Positions 11,128 to 20,585 of a DNA stretch of 64,000 nt are shown piece by piece (positions within the stretch are counted from its first letter, which is position 1; each line of letters opens with the position of its first letter). A program made the position numbers and the translations under genes. Origin of the DNA: Clonostachys chloroleuca (lineage: Eukaryota; Ascomycota; Sordariomycetes; Hypocreales; Bionectriaceae). The stretch covers positions 23,684,001 through 23,748,000 of the forward strand of contig JBANAY010000003.1 of the NCBI GenBank assembly GCA_037952775.1, written 5' to 3'. The notes beneath the pieces are model-generated. The model saw only the letters and a program-made list of their open reading frames with translations. It was not told the DNA's origin and made no database searches.

Positions 11128-11708
11128 TAGGTTATTAGGCTATATTAGCCTAAATAAGGGTCTAGAAAATTCAGGAAAAAAAACTAAGTAACTTCTAGTA
11201 CTCTAACCTATACCTAAGCTACTCTATAACTAACCTACCCTAGACTAGACCTTAGATCTTAGATATCTCTTTCAGCTTTAAAGATAAGATATCTAATATC
11301 TATACTTAACTGATCAGAAAGACTAGCTCTTTCAGATAAAAGTAGGTCTTAAAAAAGGTATATATATTAGTTAAAGGTTTTAGTAGTTATAAGTTAATTT
11401 TTTTAGATTTCCTATAGTAATAAATTTTACAGAAAATTAAAAGTAGCCCGGGAAGCTACTATAGCGGGTTTTAGAGTAGTTTTTAGTCAGTAGACCTATA
11501 AGAGAAATTAGTATATTTTTCCAGTTCCTCTTACTAAAATAAGATTCTTTTATACTATAAAATATACTATAAACCGACTTTTTAGTATAAAATTTTAACT
11601 AAGTTATAGAGGAGTGTTCACTATAAGTTAGAAGCTAAATTTTCTACTGCTGCTAGTTATAGCGGTCTCAAAGCCTAATACACCTTGTAGACCACTGTAA
11701 TTTCAATA
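11128..11708 (-). mobile_element. right part of split hAT-like element (copy 1)
   Basis: Reverse complement of the left ~575 bp of copy 2, but with many differences, nearly all C-to-T or G-to-A relative to copy 2. It ends with CAATA, the complement of the TATTG terminus. The flanks 8551-8558 and 11709-11716 agree in 5 of 8 positions, compatible with a decayed 8-bp duplication. Confidence 0.7.
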
Positions 11709-12640
11709 CTATATACTTAATTAAATAAGTTCCTTCTAAAGATATTCTAAGTAATAAATTATAATATTCTTAATAATCTAGTTATTACTTCGTAATATAT
11801 TAGTTCTTTATCTATCTTATTACTATATTATATTAAGAAAATTAGAATAAAAATAATTTTTAAAAATTAATTATTTAAACTTTATATTTTTTTTTAGTTA
11901 TATTTAAATTAGGATATTATTTAAATTAGATTAAAGTATATTAGAGTTTATTTTATTTTATTTTAAAATTATATATATTTAGAAATAAGAAAAGTTAATT
12001 ACTTAAGGTTATTAGTTAATTTATCTCTATAAGTATAGTATATATTTATAGCTAATAAATATTTTTATTTAGAATAATATAGATTTAATATTAATCTAAT
12101 ATCTATTTATATATAATTAGTTATACTATATAATAACGAGTAGATTATATTATAATTAATTAATTAATTATAATAAGCTTTAAATTAGAAAGAAAAAATA
12201 ATTATTATTATTAGATAATAAACTTCCTTCTTTAGAGATTATAACTATAACTAGATTATTTATATATCTAGTTATATAAATATCTTTATTATTAGAGTTC
12301 TTATAAAATTAATATCTATATCTAGATTAAAAATATAATATTTTAATTTTATTTATAATATTAAAAGTTTAAATATAAATTACTAATTATATTTTTAAAA
12401 AATATATAATAGATTATATATTATCTGATCTTAGAATATACTCTTACTTATAATAAAACTAATAAAAATATATATATAATTAAAAATTAGATATAAACTA
12501 GAAATTAGTTAAAACTAATTATATAGATTATATTATATATAGCCTGATCTTAGAATACCTCTTATATATAGTAAAAATATTAAAAATAAATTAAAAATAA
12601 ATAAATAAGTAAAAATAGCTCGTTACTCTAAATTGGTATA

Positions 12641-13021
12641 CTTTTAAACAGATTGTGAGTTATCCCCTGGCCCAAGACAACATGATTTACCCAGGGCAGA
12701 AGCGAGAATCTCGACGGCAAAATACTGTTCCAGGAACCTCTGGGAAATAGAAGTTTGACCAACTCATAAGAGATTCAATACGTTGACTTTTATCTATGTT
12801 ATTTCAACACAACTCAAGAATACAAAGAATTTATGCTCTCATAGCTTCAATTTCGTCATTTAATAGAGTATTAATATTTGATTTATCGAGATGATTGGCC
12901 GAACTAAGTCATATAGGAACTCCGTGAGGTCTCAGATATCATCCTGCTTTACATGTTTGGTAGCAACGCACTTTGTCCATCATTCCCTCAATTGCAGCCC
13001 CTCCTCCCTATCATCAAATCT
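12641..13021. other. intergenic between island and YCII gene
   Basis: Base composition returns to normal. This is the 3' flank of the leftward YCII gene; nothing else recognised. Confidence 0.45.
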
Positions 13022-13489
13022 TTAAGGCGCGGGCGGAGCTCCTCCAGGTAACAAGGGCTGCCTGAAAGTACTAACGAAGGGCGTAATAACTAGAGTTTCC
13101 GGGTCCCACACACCCTCAGTGACAAACGCGTCACTTTTGATTCGGGCTTCGAGCACTTCCTTACTAGATGCCCGGCCGACAAGAACTCTGCCTGTCAAGG
13201 TGGCGTTCTTCCTGTCCTGCACGTGTTGAACAACATTGTAGCCTATGAACAATGGAGGAGTGTTATTAATCACAAAATCCAGGTTTTAGGGAAGTGTACT
13301 TACCTGCAAACACCCATCTATCCTTGGGGTCCGCTCGCATGCCGGCTAAATGGGCGCTGGAAAGAGCTGCTTAACGTGTGTGTTCCAGGAATTGGGATGG
13401 AAAATCGACGGTACTTACCTCACACGTGTAGTGTGCTTATCGCCAGCATCCTTGCGATCCTTGATGATGATGAGCCACTCGGGGTCCAT
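13022..13489 (-). CDS. YCII-domain small protein
   Basis: Three exons (13489-13419, 13356-13304, 13242-13022), 114 aa. It starts MDPEWLIIIKDRKDAG, continues with AHLAGMRADPKDRWVFAGY and ends with a Pro/Gly-rich tail. This fits the YCII superfamily (ferredoxin-like fold, related to muconolactone isomerase and EthD), with the conserved His in AHLAG. Members occur as small enzymes or helpers in chloroaromatic and aromatic degradation gene sets. A lactone-isomerase-type role on a ring-cleavage product is possible but not shown. Divergently transcribed from the SDR at 13911. Confidence 0.75.
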
Positions 13490-13910
13490 GTTGATAGCTA
13501 TTCTTGATATGGATAGGTGGTAGTTGGAGAGTCGTGATCTGGATGGTGCTGAGGATAAAGAATAATGAGAGGTTAAATGCCCAAAGCTTTACACCGGGCC
13601 ATGCCACTCGAATTCCGTCGCGCGGAATCGCACTTCCCCTCCGACCAGAGAAAAGCCCCAGACAATGTCCGACTGACTGGCAGAGCCCTCGCGCCGATGT
13701 CGTCTTTCAAGTCGTGTTGGCAGCTTCCTATGCGCGGTCGGTCATGCATGCGAGGTGCACAACACCAGAGGCAATTTATAAAGTGATTTAGCAACCGCGT
13801 TCTAGAGCAGTCTCGATATTCGAGCCATTGCTTCCTCATCCCACCTCAATAACGATCATATCTACCAGACCAAGTCTTGTTCTCACGGTACCCTTCGAAA
13901 TAATATCACT
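13490..13910. promoter_or_regulatory. bidirectional promoter region, YCII / SDR
   Basis: 421 bp between two divergent starts. CATCCCACCTC near 13838-13848, about 65 bp before the SDR ATG, resembles the recurring CCCACC element. No coding frame with family similarity. Confidence 0.5.
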
Positions 13911-14732
13911 ATGAAGTCTGTGCAAACGAACAACAACCTGGCACCCCTGCAAGGCAAGACAGCCATCATCTCCGGATCATCATCAGGCATTGGCGTTGCC
14001 ATAGCTCGGGAACTCTCAGCCCGCGGAGCCAGCGTCGTGCTCAACTACCCCTGGGAGAGTCTAAAAGGAGAATGCGAGGCCGTAGGCGAAAGCCTTGCGA
14101 CTCCATGGCTCGCAGTCTGCGCAGACCTCTCCACACTAAAAGGTCCAAAGAAACTCGTCGCAGAAGCGGTGGCGAGGTTCGGCCACATCGATATCCTCGT
14201 GAACAACGCCGGATGGGTTCCAATGGCGCCGCTGTGGGAGGCCGAACCTGAATCGTGGGAGCGGGCGATGAATCTGAATGCGCGCGGATACTTTTTACTT
14301 ACTAAGGAAGTCCTGCCTCATCTCACGCCCTACAAGCCATCCGGGGCAATGTCTGGGGCTTTGGGCGGGTCGCGTATCATCTGCATCGGCTCTGCGTCCT
14401 CGCGGACTCCGGAACCGGGGCAAGGTGTCTACGCCGCCACGAAAGGGGCCATTGACGCTATGATTCGCGTTTGGGCGCGCGAGCTGCCGCCCAAGTACGG
14501 CTGCACTGTCAACGGCGTAGGGCCCGGTCCAATCTTGAACCAAAACTTCGTCGACATTCTAGGTGACTCTTATGAAACTGTGCGGCAAGAGGTGGAACAG
14601 GCCACTCCTTGTGAGGGAGCCTTTGGTTCAGCCGAAGACGTTGCCTGGGCAGTGGCCTTCTTGGCCGACGAAAGGTCCAGATGGATCAACGGTGAATACA
14701 TGATCTTGAGCGGAGGAACCTATATGTCTTGA
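13911..14732 (+). CDS. short-chain dehydrogenase/reductase (SDR) 1
   Basis: Single exon, 273 aa. Classical SDR motifs: SGSSSGIG cofactor loop at about residue 20, NNAG near 95, a Ser in GSASS and YAATK as the catalytic Tyr-x-x-x-Lys, and PGP after the active site. The Arg-poor loop followed by a 'VVLNYPWES' strand end leans towards NADP(H), though this is weak. It resembles the SDR at 46108-46890 in the stretches ELPxKYGCTVN and WINGxxxxxSGG, so the two are paralogues. Probable role: oxidation or reduction of an aromatic side-chain alcohol or ketone, or of a cis-diol. Confidence 0.93.
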   Translation: MKSVQTNNNLAPLQGKTAIISGSSSGIGVAIARELSARGASVVLNYPWESLKGECEAVGESLATPWLAVCADLSTLKGPKKLVAEAVARFGHIDILVNNAGWVPMAPLWEAEPESWERAMNLNARGYFLLTKEVLPHLTPYKPSGAMSGALGGSRIICIGSASSRTPEPGQGVYAATKGAIDAMIRVWARELPPKYGCTVNGVGPGPILNQNFVDILGDSYETVRQEVEQATPCEGAFGSAEDVAWAVAFLADERSRWINGEYMILSGGTYMS

Positions 14733-15635
14733 TTTTTCTTCTTCAATTTCCGGTTCGGGCTTAAAGTTGCCCTCCCCTTGTTATTTTCACCTTTGTTCCC
14801 TCCTGGCAGTAAATATTGGATAAGTTAGCAACCTACTACAGTTTACTAGCTATCTACCAATAGTATCTATATATATTACTAAGCTAAGGTAAAATATTAG
14901 TACTATATACTTCTAAAAATATATTTATTCAATAAGAAAATAAGTTTAAATATACAGTTGAAAAATAATAATAATAAAAATATATAGTAGAATATTTTAG
15001 AGTAATTTAAAGTTATAGTTATATAAGAGAAAAGTTTTATAATCTTTATACTTTTTTTTAAAAAGCTCTAAAACAATATATACTAAAATAATAAAGCTTA
15101 AAATAAATATATAGAACTTAAAGTGAATTAATTTTATAAAGATTTCGATTTTAAATTTTTAATAAGTTATTATAAATAAATATCTTTAAAAAAAAATCAG
15201 ATTAATAATATAAACAGAGCACAGTAGCTAGAAGCATTTAAGGCTTAATAGAAGAAAGCTTTGATAGTAATACTTTTCAGCCTCTAAAAAAAACATTAGT
15301 GGTTATTGCTACATACCTACACGAGCCTAGAAGTGGTCCTAAATACGGAAAGCTTTTTACGATGCTGAAATGCCCGGTGCGTTCGCTTTCGCCATCTGCT
15401 TGGCGTCGGAATTCAGCCCGAACGGGCTGGATCCAGCGACGGCTGCAGCTCTTTGGTGCTTTTCCAGTCCAGCGCAAATTGCATTGGCCTTTGCAGAGAC
15501 GAAAAGTTGCTGCTGCTTTGTTCGCTATCTCAATACGATATAAGCTGGAGACCCCAACTCTCTGTATGGATTTGCCCGAATCAGCCATTCACGGCAAACG
15601 GTAATCCCAATACCATCTCGACCCATTTGTTCAAC
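14733..15635. other. intergenic with a second AT-rich decayed patch (about 14820-15290)
   Basis: Roughly 470 bp of very low GC, TpA-rich sequence resembling the 7.7-12.6 kb island but without a recognisable element end or transposase motif. It is flanked by normal sequence on both sides and lies directly upstream of the beta-lactamase-fold gene. Probably a fragment of a RIP-mutated repeat. Confidence 0.5.
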
Positions 15636-16990
15636 ATGTCGGCAGCAGCCTTCAATCTCTCCATCAATGAGAGCATCGCCAAAGAGGCAAATGGACTATT
15701 TGGTGTTGTCCTCGCCGCCATTGACGGATCTGGTAGGCTACCCCTCGCAGGAGCATGTTTGCCTAGTCCTTCATCTAACACATCCTTTCTTCTTCTTCAT
15801 AGGGAATGTTTTTTACAAGAATCAGGCTGGGCGAAGATCCTTGTCGTCTAAAGAAACCTTGCCCTATGATGCATTTTTCTCTTGCTACTCCGTCACGAAG
15901 CCCCTGACTGTCATTTGTGCGCTCCAATGCGTCGAACGGGGGCTTATTGGATTGGACGACGATGTGACAGCTCACCTACCCGAGCTTTGCCAGCAGCCTC
16001 TCACCTCGCTCAGCAACGACTCGCTATCATACACATCGCCGACAAGGCCCGTCACACTTCGTCACCTTCTGACACACACCAGCGGCTTGGCATACGATGG
16101 GACCAATCCTATTCTAACCCGCTGGCGAAAAGAATCTCAGGACCTCCCCCCAATGGAAATGTGGAGATGTGCTCAAAGCATACTCTACACCGCGTGTATT
16201 TGAAGCGGGTCAGGACTGGCACTATGGCAGTGGTGTGGACTGGGCAGGACTACTCGTGTCAAGACTGAACAAAGGTAAGACTCTGGGCCAATACATGGAG
16301 GAGAACGTGTTCCGCCCTGTCGGTGCAACAGATTCAACCTTTCACCCCAAGCAGAAACCCGACCTCGAGAAGAAGCGTCTAGAAATGGTTGGTCGCAGCT
16401 CGACTGGAGGTTTCGAACCAGCCCCTCCATATTGGCCGTACCCGGAGGACGCCACGGGTGAAGCTGGTGGACTTGGCTTGTTCTCAACAGTGCCAGATCT
16501 CATCAAGGTCATTGGAGACTTGGCTAGCAAATCCCCGATCCTGTTGAATGCAGCTAGTATCGACCTGATGTTCACACCACAGTTCCAGTCTCATGAGGGT
16601 GTCAGGGAGGGACTGATACGTATGCAGGTAAGCCAAGCTCAACTTTATCCAAGGCCCGCAGATGACAGCTATACGCACGACGCTAAACAACTAATTGTGC
16701 AGTTCATGTATCAGAACCTGACGGGTCAGGGCCCCTTGGGCGAAGATGGCAAGATGAATGTCGCCCAGGGTATTGGTGGTGCTTTGACCTTACAGGATAC
16801 TGCGAATCTGCCGAAGAATACTTTGACATGGGGCGGGATGCCTCATCTAGCTTGGTTTGTCAATCGAGATCTCGGCGTGGCGGGCATATTTGCAAGCCAA
16901 CTAGTGCCACCGGGGGATAGAGAGAGCAACGCTATGATTGCATCTTTCTTCAAGGAGATGATCCGGCAGGCCAGCCAGACTGGTATCTAG
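15636..16990 (+). CDS. class C beta-lactamase/esterase-fold hydrolase (LovD/EstB-like), apparent frameshift
   Basis: Exons 15636-15732, 15803-16627 and 16703-16990; about 402 aa if one base is dropped. Ser-x-x-Lys is present as YSVTKP near residue 85, the second motif Tyr appears as WHYGSG, and WGGMP marks the C-terminal motif. Family members hydrolyse or transfer ester groups. The reading frame breaks inside the second exon. Up to WRKESQDLP (about 16140-16150) one frame is coding, and from VLKAYSTP (16169) the +1 frame is coding, with no intron-sized gap between. A run of six C at 16145-16150 is the likely spot. Either the gene is broken or the base count is a sequencing error. Expected role: removing an ester from a conjugated plant phenolic. 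Confidence 0.75.
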
Positions 16991-17508
16991 ACCTTGTGCA
17001 ACCAAATAAAGTACTACTCTAGGTCTTTTCAGTTCTACTATGCTAATTCTGCCACAGCCCTGCTCGGTTCAAAGCCAAGCAAATGTATAGTATCGCATCG
17101 TATTGGTCGAGGTGCTGCAGGGTCAGAAATAGTCGACGTCTTACCTTTTTAGATACTTGAGTCGCCGGGGTGTATTGTCCTGTAACTTATCAAATGATTT
17201 CTCTGACGTGTATAGTTTGTTACTGTCAAATGCCCGAAAAGGTGGCAAGTATGTAGCTTTGGCTTGGATGTTAAAGAATTAGATAGACTCGATCCTGGGC
17301 CATGGAGAAATTAAGACAAGGGGTAAGAAATGTGTCTCCAAGATTGAGGTTATGTGATTAACCAATGAACTCTCCACCATTGACTAAAATTCATGTCTAT
17401 CAGTGGTGATTGCATATCTGACACTAAGCCACGATGAAACGATACATTAGTGAACAAAGTGCTAGCTAATATGACCACGACATTGTTTCGTTACCGACCA
17501 GCAAAGAT
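16991..17508. other. convergent intergenic region
   Basis: Tail-to-tail gap between the beta-lactamase-fold gene (+) and the sugar-porter MFS (-). No coding signal or repeat recognised. Confidence 0.5.
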
Positions 17509-19446
17509 TCAGGGTCCCGAGGACTTCTTTTCAAGACAGTCGGCGAGCTTCTTTGGAACGACGAGCTCACCTGTGACATCGACATCTTTCTCAAACACGC
17601 CGTCAATCTCCTCCAGCGTCCTCCCTTTCGTCTCCTTAAACCATAAATAGACAATGATGAGAATTGCAGCGTTCCAACCGGCATTTGCAGCATAATAACG
17701 CCATCCGATCCTCTCAATGGCAATCGGGATAGTATACAAGTTAAGGAACCCAAACGCATAGCCAATGGACTGCGCAATGGCCATTCCTTTGGCTCGCTGG
17801 GAGAACTTGAGAATCTCGAGAGGATAAGAGAAGCTCAGGAGCATCCACGAGAGACTTGATGCGAATTGGAAAACTACGACCATGGCAATGGAGCATATTC
17901 CATACACACGGTCCCCACCCTCGCCGTAGTAGCCCAGGATGGCTAACACGGCCAGCGCGGCTGTCATAGATGCTGTTCCAGCAACTATAATGAACAGGTT
18001 AGTAGACTGATGGTGAAATGATTAGACAAGCACAGTATAGGTCCTGGATGTTGGGACACCAGAGCCGAGTAATCTGACTTGACACTGCTGTATCACTCAC
18101 GAAATAATATTCTTCTTCCAACTCGTTCTGACAAGTAGCCGCCAATTGGCGTTAAGAAGAAGGTACCACCAAAGATACACATGTTAATGATGATCAGCAT
18201 ACGGGTATCCGTAATACCGGCAGAAAAGATGATGATTGGAAAGTAGCTCCTGTGGAAGAGTTATCAGCACCTTGGCTACCAGTGACCCATCTGGACATCC
18301 ATACTTACAGCAGTGTGTTGGAACCTGTCACTTGGTAGAAGATTTGTGTCAGAATAGCTATGGAAAACCGTTCTAAATTGGGCTCTACAACTCGTGAAAT
18401 CAGCCAACAGAACCCCAGTGGATCGTGCAGAAAGAGCCATACTGGGATGTATGAGTGTTTTCCAAGCGCTCTCATTTTGGCTCTCCGTTCGTATCGCATC
18501 TACAATTTCTGCCATCTGCACCTGGACCAAAGGGTGCTCGCGGTCTCCTTTTGCATGAAGGCGGGCAATGATCTCCATGGCCTGTTCAAGATGTCAGCAC
18601 AACCGGACAATCACGAACAAGACGAACGTGCCTCTTCGTTGCGGCCTTGAGAAACAAGCCATCGGGGTGACTCATCGGCGAACAAAATAAGGACGATACT
18701 AATGACGGCGAATGCGCCCTCGACCTAACGTACAATTGAGTCAGAATGGAAGAGATATTTGCACTGACGAGTGAACATACAACGAAACCCGGTCTCCACG
18801 CCCAATCGCTGTCCAGATTAAAGGTCCACAAGACAGTCAGACCGACCAAGACTCCCATGAACAGCAAGGATGAGATTAAAAGCCCGAGGTAAACACCACG
18901 GCTTGTCGGGGGAGCAAGTTCTGCCACCCAGACTGGAGCGCCAGCAAGAACGATACCAAGACATATACCGACGAAAAAACGACCGACCGCTAGTTGCGCT
19001 TCTGTTAAGCCATAAATCAGTAAGTGCCCGTGCTACCTTTCTCGAAATGTTTGGTAATTCACTTACCAGTTTTCGCTGTAGTTTGAAGAGTAGTCGCAAC
19101 CAGTAAGAAGACCGAGCCAGCTATCATACCAGCTCGTCGGCCCCATCGATCCAAGATGGGCCCAGCAAAAGGTCCTGTCACCACCTGACCCGCATTGACT
19201 AAAGCGAGGTTGAGGCCTAACAATGAAGCATCTAAATGAAAGGCTTTCTGAAACATTAGCGGACCTATCTTCTGTGATCAGTCAGTCTTGTTATGTGAAG
19301 ATCTTACTTTCACTATATTTTGGGACCACGTTCAAGTTGCCCAACAAGTTTGGGTCAAAACTAGCGACGCAGCAGTTGGAAATGGCTGCGATGATGATCA
19401 ACGGGAACGCTGCATAGGGCCCGAGACGAGGCCCAAAAGTCATCAT
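17509..19446 (-). CDS. MFS transporter, sugar-porter family
   Basis: Eight exons in phase (19446-19308, 19264-19067, 19001-18781, 18724-18632, 18581-18443, 18390-18309, 18249-18101, 17984-17509), 498 aa. Family marks: DRWGRRAG after helix 2, GRFFVG and PVWVAELAPPTSRG around helix 4-5, DESPRWL before the central loop, ERVGRR after helix 8 and KETKGRTLEEID at the end. The protein resembles fungal lactose-permease/hexose-type porters, which also carry quinate and other polyols. Uptake of a glycoside or aromatic acid is plausible. One intron (18631-18582) needs a GC donor (GCACGT) to keep frame and the expected RNEEAMEII junction. The first of two adjacent ATGs (19446) is used; the true N-terminus could be longer. 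Confidence 0.87.
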
Positions 19447-20585
19447 ATTGCGTATCTTTACAAGTGCCTTTGTCCAAAAAGGGTCAATTTGTACTCGTGA
19501 CAAAATAGAGCTCGGGAGAGAAAGTAACAAATTGGTGCAACTTAGATGGTGAACCTTGGATATAACGGGAACCGCTTTCGAGTCAGAATGAGAAGAGTAA
19601 GGGCTTTTATTAACGGCTAGCACCCTATGGCGACTCGTTCTAAACCCCCAATTAATCTAGGCTTTTCACAGCTTCCCCGCAATCTCTCCCCCCAACGATG
19701 AACCATTAGGTCAAAACGATAGGTCAGTCACTTTCATGGATGCAACTGCGCTAGAGATGCAGCCAATACGCCATCGGTCAATTGCACATAGGCCGATTGG
19801 CTGCTGAGGTATCTTCATTTGAACACGGTGCCTGAAGAGGGATTGGTCCGCCTAATGGAAATCCAATTTGATAAAGAAAGCGAGCGAACACACCTTCAGG
19901 GCAGATATTGAACCTTGCCAAGAACGACATGGGATGGAACCTAGGGCAGTAACCCAATCCACATCCGGCTTGGCCTTAATGCACTCTAGTAGCAGAGTGG
20001 CAAAAGCTAAGAAGAACGAACGGTACAATGTACGTGGAGGCCGTGCTTATCAATTGCCGTCCAATGGATAGTGGATTAATTTGGTTAGAAAGGGGAAATT
20101 GGTCGGATCACCCGGCATCCACGGCGGACTGCCCTCCGACTGGTCTCGGACACTTCAAGGGGTTGTCCGAAGCTGTATCTCCACCTTTGGACGACACGCG
20201 ACTATACCGAGGATGAAAGGTTTCATATGGACGCGGCCGTTTGTCCTATCAAGATGGCTGTAATAAATTGCCTGAAATTCAGATTCGGCAATACGTCCGG
20301 ATACCCGCCGCTTGAAATTTCCACATATCTTGTCGTTGGCCTGAGTTACCTGCCCGTCTTTACCTACTGCATATGTATACACGCCTTGAACTTACCGGCA
20401 ATAAACTTGCTTACCAAGAACGGGCATTTTCATTCACTTATCACTTTCTTCTGAACAGCCGCTGTAACGATTCGGGCGACTCCTGTCTAAGTTAGTCCTT
20501 AAGTCCCCTTTTACTCATCTCCGTGGAATAGTTTCTACCACAAACCTTGAACGCGATCGCTAAGAAGCGATTGTCAACAATTATA
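19447..20585. promoter_or_regulatory. bidirectional promoter region, MFS / P450
   Basis: 1.1 kb between divergent genes with no supported coding frame. CGG/CCG-type triplets occur near 20105-20145 (CGGATCACCCGG, CGGCGGACTGCC), possible but unproven sites for a Zn2Cys6 factor. Confidence 0.4.

Larger units (their letters stand above)
7794..12565. repeat. outer inverted repeat motif, four copies flanking the nest
   Basis: A motif around TATTCTAAGATCAGATAATA occurs in plus orientation near 7794-7824 and 8531-8559, and in minus orientation near 12406-12440 and 12543-12565. Sequence on the inner side, TTTTTATTAGTTTTACTATA at about 8499-8520, is matched in reverse near 12455-12480. Paired inverted copies outside the inner elements look like ends of one or two further, heavily decayed elements. 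The family is not recognised. Confidence 0.5.
7690..12640. mobile_element. AT-rich, RIP-degraded transposon island
   Basis: About 5 kb in which base composition drops sharply and TpA steps dominate, with no intact reading frame. Inside are at least three recognisable nested elements, annotated separately. The more GC-rich patches (about 8560-8900 and 9700-10560) are the better-preserved parts of one repeat family. The island lies between the first P450 and the YCII/SDR pair, so it interrupts the cluster without hitting a gene. Confidence 0.85.

Noticed and set aside
8559..11708. Interleaved inverted repeats as a possible novel regulatory or recombination structure
   Set aside because: Target duplications (TA, and an 8-mer matching 7/8) and transposase remnants explain them as nested insertions.
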